62,220 nucleotides of DNA from Streptomyces mayonensis (lineage in GTDB: Bacteria > Actinomycetota > Actinomycetes > Streptomycetales > Streptomycetaceae), in NCBI RefSeq assembly GCF_018982965.1, contig NZ_JACBYP010000043.1, positions 1 to 62,220 of the forward strand. Direction: 5' to 3'. Below the pieces are notes generated by a model. That model saw only the letters and a list, made by a program, of their open reading frames with translations. It was not told the DNA's origin and searched no databases. This document shows positions 14,579 to 23,489 of the stretch, piece after piece. Both the position numbers and the translations under genes were made by a program. Every line of letters begins with the position of its first letter. The stretch's first letter is position 1.

Positions 14579-17500
14579 TCAGGACTGACGCAGCCGCTGG
14601 CTGATGACCTTCGACACGCCGTCGCCCTGCATGGACACGCCGTACAGCGCGTCGGCGACCTCCATCGTGCGCTTCTGGTGCGTGATGACGATCAGCTGCG
14701 AGGCCTCCTGCAGCTCCTGCATGATCCGGATCAGCCGCTGCAGGTTGGTGTCGTCCAGGGCCGCCTCGACCTCGTCCATGACGTAGAACGGGCTCGGCCG
14801 CGCCTTGAAGATCGACACCAGCATGGCCACCGCGGTCAGCGAGCGCTCCCCGCCGGAGAGCAGCGAGAGCCGCTTGACCTTCTTGCCCGGCGGCCGGGCC
14901 TCGACGTCCACGCCCGTGGTGAGCATGCTGTCGGGGTCGGTGAGGATCAGCCGCCCGTCACCGCCCGGGAAGAGCCGGCTGAAGACGCCCTCGAACTCCC
15001 GGGCGGTGTCCCGGAAGGCCTCGGTGAAGACCTGCTCGACGCGTTCGTCGACCTCCTTGACGACCTGGAGCAGATCCGCGCGGGTCTTCTTCAGGTCCTC
15101 CAGCTGCTCGCTGAGGAACTGGTGCCGTTCCTCCAGCGCCGCGAACTCCTCGAGCGCCAGCGGGTTGACCTTGCCGAGCTGCTGGTAGGCGCGTTCGGCG
15201 GACTTCAGCCGTTTCTCCTGCTCGGAGCGGACGAAGGGGCGGGGCAGGTTGCGCGGGTCCTCCCCCGCGGCGGCGCCGTCGGACGCGGTCTCCGGGAGTT
15301 CCTCGCCCTCGGCGGGGGGCGAGGGCGGCACCGGTTGATGGGGGCCGTACTCGGCCGCGAGCCCCGCCGGTTCCACACCGAGTTCCTCCAGCGCCTTGGT
15401 CTCCAGCTGCTCGATGCGCAGCCGCTTCTCGGCGCCGAGTACCTCGCCCCGGTGGACTGAATCCGTCAACTTGTCGAGCTCCGCCTTGAGGTCGCGCCCT
15501 GCCGTGCGCGCGGCGGTCAGTTCCTGCTCGCGCCGGGCCTTGGCCGCCTCGGCGACGGTGCGTTCCTCGTCGGCACGGGTCAGCGAGACCTCGACGTGGG
15601 CGAGCAGCTGCCGGGCCCCGGCGGCGACCGCCTCGGCGACGGCCGCCTCGTGCCGCAGCCGGGCCCGCCGCTGCTCGGCACGCGCGCGTGCCTCGCGTTC
15701 GGCGCGGGCCGCCCGGTCGAGGGAGTCGGCGCGTCCGGCCAGCCCCTTGACCCGCTCCTCGTGGGTACGGACCTGGAGGCGGGCCTCCATCTCGGTCTGC
15801 CGGGCGTTGGCGCCGTCGGCGGCGAGCCGGTCGCGGGCGGCGGTGTCGGGTTCCTCCTCGACCGGCATCTCCTCGGCGACGGCGAGCCGCTCGGCCAGCT
15901 CCTCCACGTCCGCCAGCGCCTTGTCCAGCGCCTCCTGCGCCCGGTCCGCCGCGGCGGCGGACCGCTCCGCCTCACCGGCGGCACCGCGCGCCTGGCCCGC
16001 GAGCCGGCCCAACTGCTGGGCGACGGACGACTTCTCGCGGTCGGCGGCCCGGCGCCGCTCCCCCAGCTCCTCGACGAGCGCGGCGCACTCCCGCCGCCGC
16101 CCGACGGCCGCCTCCTGCGCCTGCGCCAGCTCCTCGCACCGCACGCCCAGCTCCTCCAGCTCGGCGGCGGCCTGGTCCACGGACGCCTGCACCTCGAGGA
16201 GGCTGGGTGCCCCGGCCGACCCGCCGTGCGCGAAGTGCGCGTTGAGCAGGTCGCCGTCGGCGGTCACGGCGGTCAGTCCCGGCCGGGCGTAGACGAGGTT
16301 CTCGGCGTCCTCCAGGGTGGCGACGACGACGATTCCGCGCAGCAGCCGCCGTACGGCGGGCATCAGGTCGGAGGGACCGCGGACGAGATCGGCCGCGTAC
16401 GGCGGTCCGTCGCCGCGCGTCTCGTCCGGTACGTCGTCGGGGGCGCCGGCGAGCAGCAGGGCGGCGCGGCCCGCGTCCTGCTTGCGCAGCAGGCGGATGG
16501 CGTCGGCGGCGGCCGCCGGGGAGGTCACCGCGAGCGCGTCGGCGGCGGCGCCGAAGGCGGTGGCGAGGGCGGCCTCGTGGCCGGGCGCGACGGTGAGCAG
16601 TTCGGCGGCCGGTCCGAGCAGGCCGGTGAGCCGGTCCCCGGCGTCGAGCACCGCTCCGGTGCCGTCCTTGCGGCGCAGTCCGAGGGCGAGCGCCTCGTGC
16701 CGGGCCTGTGTGGCGGCGCGTTCGCGTTCCGCCGCGGTGGCCGCCTCGCGGGCGGCGCCGAGGGCCGTCTCCGCCTCGGTCAGCCGGAGCTTGGCCGCGT
16801 CGTGCCGCTCGGCGAGTTCCCGGTCGTCGGCGTCGAGCCCGTCGACCTCGGCCCGGAGGGTCTCGTACTCCTCCTGGGCGGCGGCCGCCCGCTCCTGGGA
16901 CGCGTCGCGGGCCTCGGCCAGCCGTTCGATCTCGGCCTGCGCGGAGGCGGCGCGCGAACGGGCGGTGCCGACCTGTCCGCTGAGCCGGGCCAGGCCCTCA
17001 CGGCGGTCGGCGATGGCGCGGGCGGCGTCCTTGAGCCGGCGCTCCTCCTGGGCCAGCTCGCGTTCGAGGTCCGCGCGGTGGGCGACGGTGTCCTCCAGTG
17101 CGTGCTCGGCGGCCTCCAGGGCCGCTTCGAGTTCGGCCTCCTGCTCTCGGACGCGGGCGGCCTCGCGCTCCAGTTCCTCGGGGTCGCGGCCCCGGCGCTC
17201 CTCGGGCGGTGCGGAGGTGGCGCTCTTCACACGCGCGTCGGCCAGCGAGACCGTGCCACGCACCCGTTCGGCGAGCTGGGAGAGCTCGTACCAGGTCTGC
17301 TGGGCGCGCTGGAGCCGCGGGATCAGCCGGCGCACCTCGTCCTCCAGGCCGGCCTCCCGGCGCAGCGCCCGGCCCAGCTCCTGCTCGGCGGCCTCCTTGC
17401 GTTCCTTGAGCGCGGCCTCGTCGGCGACCTCGGCCTGCAGCGCCTCGCGCAGTCGTACGAGGTCGTCGGCGAGGAGCCGGAGCCGGGCGTCGCGGAGGTC

Positions 17501-18160
17501 GGCCTGGATGACGGCGGCCCGGCGCGCGACCGCGGCCTGCCGGCCCAGCGGCTTGAGCTGCCGGCGCAGTTCGTCGGTGAGGTCCTGCACGCGCGCGAGG
17601 TTGGCCTGCATCGCGTCCAGCTTCCGCAGCGCCTTCTCCTTGCGCTTGCGGTGCTTGAGGACGCCGGCCGCCTCCTCGATGAAGGCCCGGCGGCCCATCG
17701 GGTCGGCGTGCAGGACGGAGTCCAGCTGGCCCTGTCCGACGATGACGTGCATCTCGCGGCCGATGCCGGAGTCGGAGAGGAGCTCCTGGATGTCCAGGAG
17801 CCGGCAGGTGTCGCCGTTGATCTGGTACTCGCTGCCGCCGTTGCGGAACATGATCCGCGTGATGGTGACCTCGGCGTACTCGATGGGCAGGGCCCCGTCG
17901 GAGTTGTCGATGGTCAGCGACACCTCGGCCCGGCCGAGCGGCGGGCGGCCGGTGGTGCCCGCGAAGATGACGTCCTCCATCTTGCCGCCGCGCAGCGACT
18001 TGGCGCCCTGTTCGCCCATGACCCAGCTGAGCGCGTCGACGACGTTCGACTTGCCCGAGCCGTTCGGTCCGACGACACAGGTGATGCCGGGCTCGAACCG
18101 GAGCGTGGTCGCGGAGGCGAACGACTTGAACCCTCGGAGGGTCAGGGCCTTCAGATGCAC
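14579..18160 (-). CDS. smc: chromosome segregation ATPase SMC
   Basis: 1193-aa SMC protein, the core of the SMC-ScpAB condensin that compacts and separates sister chromosomes. The N-terminal Walker A is GPNGSGKSN (31-39). Two long coiled coils flank a hinge around residues 510-680 (Gly/Ala-rich, DRLTGLLGPAAELL start). The C-terminal head has the ABC signature LSGGERS (1101-1107) and Walker B FYVMDE (1125-1130). GTG at 18160 gives the usual N-terminus MHLKALTLRGFKSF; an upstream in-frame ATG would add 11 residues not seen in relatives. The coiled-coil region is very rich in Glu, Ala and Arg. The stop is 226 bp before the glcP start, and that gap holds the glcP promoter. Confidence 0.96.
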   Translation of the reverse strand: MHLKALTLRGFKSFASATTLRFEPGITCVVGPNGSGKSNVVDALSWVMGEQGAKSLRGGKMEDVIFAGTTGRPPLGRAEVSLTIDNSDGALPIEYAEVTITRIMFRNGGSEYQINGDTCRLLDIQELLSDSGIGREMHVIVGQGQLDSVLHADPMGRRAFIEEAAGVLKHRKRKEKALRKLDAMQANLARVQDLTDELRRQLKPLGRQAAVARRAAVIQADLRDARLRLLADDLVRLREALQAEVADEAALKERKEAAEQELGRALRREAGLEDEVRRLIPRLQRAQQTWYELSQLAERVRGTVSLADARVKSATSAPPEERRGRDPEELEREAARVREQEAELEAALEAAEHALEDTVAHRADLERELAQEERRLKDAARAIADRREGLARLSGQVGTARSRAASAQAEIERLAEARDASQERAAAAQEEYETLRAEVDGLDADDRELAERHDAAKLRLTEAETALGAAREAATAAERERAATQARHEALALGLRRKDGTGAVLDAGDRLTGLLGPAAELLTVAPGHEAALATAFGAAADALAVTSPAAAADAIRLLRKQDAGRAALLLAGAPDDVPDETRGDGPPYAADLVRGPSDLMPAVRRLLRGIVVVATLEDAENLVYARPGLTAVTADGDLLNAHFAHGGSAGAPSLLEVQASVDQAAAELEELGVRCEELAQAQEAAVGRRRECAALVEELGERRRAADREKSSVAQQLGRLAGQARGAAGEAERSAAAADRAQEALDKALADVEELAERLAVAEEMPVEEEPDTAARDRLAADGANARQTEMEARLQVRTHEERVKGLAGRADSLDRAARAEREARARAEQRRARLRHEAAVAEAVAAGARQLLAHVEVSLTRADEERTVAEAAKARREQELTAARTAGRDLKAELDKLTDSVHRGEVLGAEKRLRIEQLETKALEELGVEPAGLAAEYGPHQPVPPSPPAEGEELPETASDGAAAGEDPRNLPRPFVRSEQEKRLKSAERAYQQLGKVNPLALEEFAALEERHQFLSEQLEDLKKTRADLLQVVKEVDERVEQVFTEAFRDTAREFEGVFSRLFPGGDGRLILTDPDSMLTTGVDVEARPPGKKVKRLSLLSGGERSLTAVAMLVSIFKARPSPFYVMDEVEAALDDTNLQRLIRIMQELQEASQLIVITHQKRTMEVADALYGVSMQGDGVSKVISQRLRQS

Positions 18161-18533
18161 GCCGTCGGACTCTACCTTTCGGGGGTGTCTCACTCCATGA
18201 ACCGGTGAACCGCCGCGGTTTCACCGGTGAACGCGCAGGGCACATCAGACGTTGAAGAGGGTGAAAGGTTGCGCGGGGCAGGGATGCGGCCGACGGATCG
18301 AGGGGCTGCACACACTGGACAGGACCGGCTGCGGGACGGGCCGGACAGCTGGACGGACGAGGGGGCGGAAAGAAAGAAGGGACGCCGAAGCGTCCCTTGC
18401 AGACTCTGACACCCGAGCGGTGATGCGGGCTTTCCCGACCACTGCCGTGCCGTGGTGGAGCGGTGCAGTGATGCAAGCAGTGCGGTGATCCGATGCCAGT
18501 GATCAGTGCAATGCTGCAGCAGTGGTGCAGTGG
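18161..18533. other. non-coding gap between the 70-aa gene and smc
   Basis: 373 bp with the terminator of the upstream small gene (18377-18398) and, on the side toward 18530, many near-copies of gtgcagtg giving low complexity. The smc promoter should lie in 18161-18370, but I see no convincing boxes. No ORF here has a good ribosome site. Confidence 0.5.
18377..18398 (-). terminator. intrinsic terminator of the 70-aa protein gene
   Basis: A perfect 8-bp stem aagggacg/cgtccctt with a 6-nt loop. On the minus strand it is followed by a pyrimidine run CTTTCTTTC, a classic intrinsic terminator. Confidence 0.75.
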
Positions 18534-18746
18534 TCAGGTGAGCGCAGGCTCCGCCTGGTGTGCGTCAACGCTCTCCATGCTCTCCATGATCCTGTCGTGA
18601 GAAGCGGCAGCCGCCAGCGCGTCGTTCTCCGCCTGGATTCGTCCGAGCTCGGATTCCAGGTCCTGGACGCGCTGCTGGAGCCGTCGCATCTCGGCGAGGA
18701 GTCGAGGGTCGGAGCCGCCGACGTAACCGAGAAGCGCCTTTGCCAT
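18534..18746 (-). CDS. small conserved coiled-coil protein, 70 aa
   Basis: 70-aa cytoplasmic protein, MAKALLGYVGGSDPRLL at the N-terminus, then a heptad-rich helix (about residues 17-47, LLAEMRRLQQRVQDLESELG) likely to dimerise, and an acidic Ala-rich end. ATG at 18746 has GAGGACC about 8 nt upstream. A nearly identical short protein is found in other streptomycetes by memory. Function is unknown. It stands alone with its own terminator between acyP and smc. Confidence 0.75.
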   Translation of the reverse strand: MAKALLGYVGGSDPRLLAEMRRLQQRVQDLESELGRIQAENDALAAAASHDRIMESMESVDAHQAEPALT

Positions 18747-19126
18747 GATGGATGGTCCTCCACAATGAGTGACCGACCGAAGCGGTGTGGGTCGTGAGGG
18801 AATCGCACCCGCGGTGCTTGGCACTTTGGAGTTTTTTCTGCCGTTCAACCATGCCAAACAGCTAAGGTGCGCGGGGCTTTCAGCGTCTCACCAAAAAGTT
18901 TGACGGTCAACACGATCACGCCCCGTATCGGCGGGCACCCGGGGGCACGCGGCCGGGAAACCGGCGTCACGGCGACTCCTGCGGGCCCCTCGGGGCGTGG
19001 CGATCAATCTGTCCGCGGAGCCTGCCACGCCCCGCTCTTCTTGGCAACCACCTGCCCGTTTCCGCCCCGGCCGCCCCTCGCGGGAGCCCCGCGCCGGCTA
19101 CTGGACGGCCCTGTGGGCACCGGGCG
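18747..19126. other. non-coding gap upstream of the 70-aa gene
   Basis: 380 bp between the start of the small gene and the acylphosphatase stop, both on the minus strand. It includes an A/T-richer stretch at 18830-18905 with the inverted repeat ttgac-g-gtcaa near 18901, a plausible promoter zone. Nothing else recognisable. Confidence 0.4.
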
Positions 19127-19408
19127 TCACCGGATGGCGAAGCCCTCGTATCCGCCGCGCGGTGTGTCCCAGATCTCGGTGACACCGTCCACACGTCCGG
19201 GCGTGTCGTCCCCGCGCAGCCAGTTCAGCAGATCTTCGCAGCGCTCCAGGGGGCCCTCCGCGACCACCTGGACCCGACCGTCCTCCAGATTGAGAGCAAA
19301 ACCACTCATCCCACCGAGTTCCAACGCCCTGGCCCGCGTGAACCAGCGGAAACCCACGCCCTGGACCTGTCCGCGCACCCACGCGACCAGCCGTACATCC
19401 TCGCTCAT
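19127..19408 (-). CDS. acyP: acylphosphatase
   Basis: 93-aa acylphosphatase that hydrolyses carboxyl-phosphate bonds (for example carbamoyl or acetyl phosphate). The signature VRGQVQGVGFRWF holds catalytic Arg21, and GMSGFALNLEDGRV holds Asn40; both active residues are present. Length is standard. ATG at 19408 has no strong ribosome site visible. In streptomycetes this gene normally lies near smc, as here. Confidence 0.92.
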   Translation of the reverse strand: MSEDVRLVAWVRGQVQGVGFRWFTRARALELGGMSGFALNLEDGRVQVVAEGPLERCEDLLNWLRGDDTPGRVDGVTEIWDTPRGGYEGFAIR

Positions 19409-19499
19409 GACGGCAACCTAACCGGTCAAAGTCTCACCGGACACTTCACCCTCCGGCGCCATGCGGTAGCGTCCGCACCCAATGAATCTCATTTGAAAC

Positions 19500-19515
19500 T
19501 CACACTGTCGTGTGA
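19500..19515. promoter_or_regulatory. inverted repeat tcacac-tgtc-gtgtga upstream of the CAP-domain gene
   Basis: A perfect 6-bp inverted repeat with a 4-nt spacer, 88 bp before the CAP gene start. It begins directly after a TTGAAA box (19493-19498) that could be a -35 element, so the repeat would fill the promoter spacer. Confidence 0.4.
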
Positions 19516-19602
19516 ATTTCGTGTTGATCATGAGGACACGTCGACCGCGCGGGCACGTCCAGCACCAGGACCGGCCGGCGCGAGGACGAGGAAGGCCAGG
19601 AC

Positions 19603-20817
19603 ATGGGACGCCACCGACGCTCCGCCGCCGGCCGTGCCGCCACGGGCCGCGCCGCGGAGGACCACCAGCCGGACGGCCCGACGGGACGGGGCCGCGCCCC
19701 GCAGGCCGGGGACCCGGTCGACCGGACCACGATGGGGATCGCGCCCTATCTGAACCCGGAGGCGTACGACGAGGTCCGCGCCAGGAGCGATGCCTACCTC
19801 TACGCGGACGGCCCGGACGGCGAGGGCCCGCAGGCCGCCCGCACGGTCGCCTTCCCCAGCGGCGGGTACGCCCCGGAAGGCGGCACGCAGCCCCCGGGCG
19901 GTCACCGTCGCCGCCGCAAGAAGGCCGCCACGCCGGTCCGCACGGGACTGCTGGGGGTGTCCGCCGCGGTCGCCCTCGGCACCGTCGCCGTCGCCACGGG
20001 CGCGGTGCCCGGCCTGGACAACTACCGGATCGGCGGCGACAGCGGCGGGGGCGACCGGGTACAGGCCCGTGACACCCCGACGAACAGCCCTTCGCAGCAG
20101 GGCGGCACCTCCGGCAGTGCCGACACCGGCCGTGCCGGCGACTCGGCCGCGAGCCGCGGCGGCGACCGCTCCTCCTCGCCCTCCCGTTCCTCCTCGTCCC
20201 CGTCGGGCGAGTCGAGCCACTCGAACCAGTCGAAGGAGTCGTCCTCGTCCCCGGCCGAGGACTCCGCCTCCCCCTCGCGGTCCTCGGGCAAGGCCTCCGA
20301 GCCGGCCGCCCCCGCAGGGACGCCGTCCAGGACGGGGAAGCCGGACACGACGCCGAGCGCCAAGCCGGAGCAGCCTGCTCCTTCCCGGTCGGCCACGAAG
20401 GAGCCCTCGCGTCCCAGCGCGCCCGCCGCCGTGTCCGGGCAGGCCGCCGCCGAGGCCCAGGTGCTCAAGCTCGTCAACGACGAGCGGGCCAAGGCCGGCT
20501 GCAGCCCCGTGTCCGCCAACAGCGCCCTGCGCGAACTCGCCGAGGACTTCAGCGGCGCCATGGCCGCCCAGGACTTCTTCGACCACACGGACCCCAGCGG
20601 CGCGACCCCCTGGGACCGGGCCGAGGCGGCCGGCATAAGCAACCTCGGCGGCGAGAACATAGCCCGCGGCCAGGCCGACGCCCAGGCCGTGATGGACGCC
20701 TGGATGGACAGCCCCGGCCACCGCGCCAACATCCTGAACTGCGACTTCCAGACCCTCGGCGTCGGCGTCCACTTCGGCTCCGGCGGCCCCTGGTGGACGC
20801 AGGACTTCGGCTACTGA
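19603..20817 (+). CDS. secreted or membrane-anchored CAP-domain (SCP/PR1-like) protein
   Basis: 404 aa. A cytoplasmic, basic N-terminus (1 to about 108, ending HRRRRKKAATPVR) leads into one hydrophobic segment (about 112-137, TGLLGVSAAVALGTVAVATG). A long Ser/Pro-rich linker (about 150-280) follows, then a C-terminal CAP domain (about 283-404) with LVNDERAKAGCSP, FFDHTDPSGATPWDRAEAAG, GGENIARGQ and SPGHRANILNCDFQTLGVG motifs. The His and Glu of the CAP cavity (FDHTD, GENIA, GHRANI) are present, as are two Cys that could pair. ATG at 19603 has a modest AAGG/AGG site. CAP proteins act outside the cell; their bacterial function is mostly undefined. Confidence 0.88.
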   Translation: MGRHRRSAAGRAATGRAAEDHQPDGPTGRGRAPQAGDPVDRTTMGIAPYLNPEAYDEVRARSDAYLYADGPDGEGPQAARTVAFPSGGYAPEGGTQPPGGHRRRRKKAATPVRTGLLGVSAAVALGTVAVATGAVPGLDNYRIGGDSGGGDRVQARDTPTNSPSQQGGTSGSADTGRAGDSAASRGGDRSSSPSRSSSSPSGESSHSNQSKESSSSPAEDSASPSRSSGKASEPAAPAGTPSRTGKPDTTPSAKPEQPAPSRSATKEPSRPSAPAAVSGQAAAEAQVLKLVNDERAKAGCSPVSANSALRELAEDFSGAMAAQDFFDHTDPSGATPWDRAEAAGISNLGGENIARGQADAQAVMDAWMDSPGHRANILNCDFQTLGVGVHFGSGGPWWTQDFGY

Positions 20818-20830
20818 GCCGGGCGCGGGG

Positions 20831-21760
20831 TCAGTCGGGCGTGTGGCCCGGGTTCAGGCCGAGTGCCTTGCGCACGACCGCCTCCCGGGCCCGGACGGGC
20901 AGGAGGCGCATGAGGACCGCGTCCTGCAGGAAACTGTGGTGGAGGTCGTAGCGCGGGGCCGGGTTCCTGGCGGTGACGACGTGGTGCACGGCGCGTACGA
21001 CCCGGTCCATCGGGATGCCGTTGCGCGCCGAGCGCACCGACCGCTCCAGGGCGCGCCTGAGCGGGGCCGCGTACACCGGCATCGACGGGGTCCGGCCGAG
21101 TTCCTCCTGGATGGCCGCGGCCATGGGTGTGTCGATCATCCCGGGGGCTATCACGGAGACCCGAATCCCGAGGGCCGCGTACTCCATGCGCATGGCGGCG
21201 CTGAGCGCCTCCAGACCGAACTTGCTCGCGGAGTAGGCGCCGGTGAAGGGCAGGGTCCGCACGCCGCTGGCCGAGCTGAGGTTCACGATGCGGCTTCCCT
21301 CCCCGAGCAGCGGCAGGAAAGCCCGGGTCACCGTGTGGACGCCGACGACGTTGACCGCCAGTACGTCGGTCAGGGCGTCCGCCGGCAGGTCGGCGAGGGG
21401 CCCGTTGGTGACGATCCCTGCCACGTTGCAGACGGCCTTCAGCGGGGTTCCGGCGGCACGCTCCGCGGTCCGTGCCGAGGCGTCCGCGACGCTCTTCTCG
21501 TCCCGTACGTCGAAGAGGACGGGCGTGACGCTGCCCGGGGGGAGTTCCGCGGCCAGGGCGTCCACGCCGGCCCGGCGCCGGGCGCCCGCGTAGACGTGGA
21601 AGCCCTTGCCCACCAGGAACGCGGTGGTCGCCCGCCCGATGCCGGAGCCCGCGCCGGTGACGAGGACGCTCTGCCGCGTACCGTTCGCGCTGTTCACGCC
21701 GTTCGTGCTGTTCATGTTGTTCGTGCCGGTCATGCCGTCTGTTCCTTCTGTTCCGCTCAT
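20831..21760 (-). CDS. short-chain dehydrogenase/reductase
   Basis: 309-aa classical SDR. TGAGSGIG (35-42) binds NAD(P), NVAG (112-115) is the conserved structural motif, catalytic Ser is in NLSSASG (160-166), and YSASK gives Tyr176 and Lys180. ATG at 21760 has GGAG 5 nt upstream and overlaps the stop of a 55-aa ORF; an alternative ATG lies at 21733 behind a duplicated version of the same leader. The first 28 residues are a Thr/Asn/Gly-rich repeat-like tract. It is divergent from an HxlR regulator, a common pairing in which the regulator controls a redox enzyme. Substrate unknown. Confidence 0.88.
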   Translation of the reverse strand: MSGTEGTDGMTGTNNMNSTNGVNSANGTRQSVLVTGAGSGIGRATTAFLVGKGFHVYAGARRRAGVDALAAELPPGSVTPVLFDVRDEKSVADASARTAERAAGTPLKAVCNVAGIVTNGPLADLPADALTDVLAVNVVGVHTVTRAFLPLLGEGSRIVNLSSASGVRTLPFTGAYSASKFGLEALSAAMRMEYAALGIRVSVIAPGMIDTPMAAAIQEELGRTPSMPVYAAPLRRALERSVRSARNGIPMDRVVRAVHHVVTARNPAPRYDLHHSFLQDAVLMRLLPVRAREAVVRKALGLNPGHTPD

Positions 21761-21924
21761 GCCGTCTCCAGGTGGCTCGGGTCGTGGGCGGAGCCCTCGG
21801 GGTCGCGGACCGGTCTGATGACGTGGCGCCTGCCCGCCTCGGTCTCCCTGCACGGGGCGTGCGCGATGACGGGGTGGTGGCGCGGCGTGTGCACCGTGCC
21901 GCGGTCGGGATGGTGCGCTGTCAC
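21757..21924 (-). CDS. 55-aa small protein coupled to the SDR gene (unrecognised)
   Basis: GTG at 21924 with a perfect GGAGG 6 nt upstream (21935-21931) opens a 55-codon frame that ends ATGA across the SDR start. I translated it: it is His-, Arg- and Pro-rich (seven His in the first 22 residues; one Cys), with no hydrophobic segment. The strong ribosome site plus the exact stop/start overlap is the support for a real gene. It could be a metal-binding small protein or merely a leader that couples SDR translation. I do not recognise the family. Confidence 0.6.
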   Translation of the reverse strand: MTAHHPDRGTVHTPRHHPVIAHAPCRETEAGRRHVIRPVRDPEGSAHDPSHLETA

Positions 21925-22062
21925 GGTGGTCCTCCGGTCGTACCGAGCGCGTGCCGGTCACAGGATGTCCTGGCGGCCTCCCGGTCCCCGACCCGCCCCC
22001 GCACACCGTCTCCCGCTCAGCGCACTCTGCGGCGCAGCGCTGTGCTCACGTACGCTGGAGGC

Positions 22063-22467
22063 ATGTCGACCACGCAGGAGCGCACGGCGGAGCAGGACCT
22101 GCCGTACGACGTGTTCTCCCGGGCCTGTCCCTCACGGGAGACCCTGGAGCATGTGACGGGGCGCTGGGGCGCGCTGACGCTCGGCGCGCTGTACCAGGGC
22201 TCGTTCCGGTTCAACGAGTTGCGGCGCCGCGTCGACGGCGTCAGCGAGAAGATGCTGGCCCAGACCCTGCACGCACTGGAGCGCGACGGTCTGGTGCACC
22301 GCGAGGCCCAGCCGACCAACCCGCCGCGCGTGGACTACGAGCTGACGTCACTGGGGCGCGAGGTGGCCGGGCGGCTGATGGCGCTCATCCACTGCGTCGA
22401 GGGGCGGATGGACGAGGTCGTGGCGTCGCGCGAACAGTACGACGCGCGGCGGACGCCCACCGCCTGA
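22063..22467 (+). CDS. HxlR-family winged-helix regulator
   Basis: 134-aa MarR/HxlR-type DNA-binding protein. The N-terminal Cys of the HxlR family is present (FSRACPSRETLEHVTGRWGALTLGAL). The recognition part is FNELRRRVDGVSEKMLAQTLHALERDGLVHRE, split here for length: FNELRRRVDGVS then EKMLAQTLHALERDGL. The wing follows in PPRVDYELTSLG. ATG at 22063 follows GGAG by 2 nt, so that site is close; GCTGGAG is the only candidate. It is divergent from the 55-aa ORF and SDR, sharing a 138-bp region, so it probably represses or activates them, possibly sensing electrophiles through its Cys. Confidence 0.88.
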   Translation: MSTTQERTAEQDLPYDVFSRACPSRETLEHVTGRWGALTLGALYQGSFRFNELRRRVDGVSEKMLAQTLHALERDGLVHREAQPTNPPRVDYELTSLGREVAGRLMALIHCVEGRMDEVVASREQYDARRTPTA

Positions 22468-22541
22468 CCCTCGACGTACCCGCCATGTGCCCCTCCGCGT
22501 GCCTGCGGCCTGACCGGCGTGCCCGCGGCCGGCCGGCGTCC

Positions 22542-23402
22542 CTACGGCGTGGGCCTCGGCGCCCGCTGGCACTTCGGGCAGAAGTAGCTGGAGCGGTTCA
22601 TCCAGGGCCTGCGGCGCATCGGCGTGGCACAGCGGCGGCAGGGCAGGCCCTCACGGCCGTAGGCGTCGAGCGAGCGGTCGAAGTAGCCGGACTCGCCGTT
22701 CACGTTGACGTAGAGGCTGTCGAAGCTGGTGCCGCCCACGGCGAGGGCCGCGTTCATCACGTCCCGGACGTGGCCGAGGAGTTCGGTGGTGCGGGGGCGG
22801 GTGAGGGTCGCGGTGGGGCGTTCGTAGTGCAGGCGGGAACGCCACAGGGCCTCGTCGGCGTAGATGTTGCCGACACCGCTGATCAGGGACTGGTCGAGCA
22901 GGGCCCGTTTGACCGTGGTGCGTCTGCGGCGCAGCGCCAGGTGGAAGGCTTCGGCGTCGAAGAGCGGGTCGAGCGGGTCGCGGGCGATGTGGCCGATGAC
23001 GTCGGGCAGTCCGTCGGGCGTGGTGTCGTGCAGGGACAGGCCGCCGAAGGTGCGCTGGTCGACGAAGCGGAGTTCGGTGCCGAGGGAGTCGGCGAAGCGG
23101 ACGCGGACGCGCAGGTGCTTCTCGGCCGGGGTCTCGTGCGGCTGGACCAGGAGCTGGCCGCTCATGCCGAGGTGGGCGAGGACGGCCTGGCCGGTGTCCT
23201 CCAGGGGCAGCCACAGGTACTTGCCGCGGCGGCTCGGCGTGCCGACCCGGTGGCCCTTGAGGCGGCCGGCGAAGTCGTCGCCGCCCGCGATGTGCCGGCG
23301 TACCGCGCGCGGGTGCAGCACCTCGGCGTCGGCGACGGTCCGGTGGGCGACCCAGCGTTCCAGGCCGCGCCGTACGACCTCTACCTCGGGCAACTCGGGC
23401 AT
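22542..23402 (-). CDS. mutM: formamidopyrimidine-DNA glycosylase (Fpg)
   Basis: 286-aa base-excision repair enzyme removing 8-oxoguanine and formamidopyrimidines and cutting the abasic site. Pro2/Glu3 (MPELPEVE) are the catalytic N-terminal residues after Met removal, Lys61 is in GKYLWLP, SGVGNIYADEAL forms the helix-two-turn-helix, and a C-terminal zinc finger has Cys255, 258, 275 and 278. It follows rnc by 87 bp that are largely a perfect hairpin. It is last in the coding run yceD-rpmF-rnc-mutM and converges on the HxlR gene. Confidence 0.95.
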   Translation of the reverse strand: MPELPEVEVVRRGLERWVAHRTVADAEVLHPRAVRRHIAGGDDFAGRLKGHRVGTPSRRGKYLWLPLEDTGQAVLAHLGMSGQLLVQPHETPAEKHLRVRVRFADSLGTELRFVDQRTFGGLSLHDTTPDGLPDVIGHIARDPLDPLFDAEAFHLALRRRRTTVKRALLDQSLISGVGNIYADEALWRSRLHYERPTATLTRPRTTELLGHVRDVMNAALAVGGTSFDSLYVNVNGESGYFDRSLDAYGREGLPCRRCATPMRRRPWMNRSSYFCPKCQRAPRPTP

Positions 23403-23440
23403 GGCTTCCCCTCGGGTGGGCCGGTGGGCGGGGCGACGAG

Positions 23441-23476
23441 CCGGACGCCCGCCCCGGTGGTGGGGCGGGCGTCCGG
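23441..23476. terminator. perfect 15-bp hairpin between rnc and mutM
   Basis: Arms ccggacgcccgcccc and its exact complement flank a 6-nt loop (ggtggt), just after the rnc stop on the minus strand. It is strong enough to terminate or attenuate transcription before mutM, and long enough to be an RNase III substrate. Confidence 0.7.
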
Positions 23477-23489
23477 GACGTGCGGTGGG

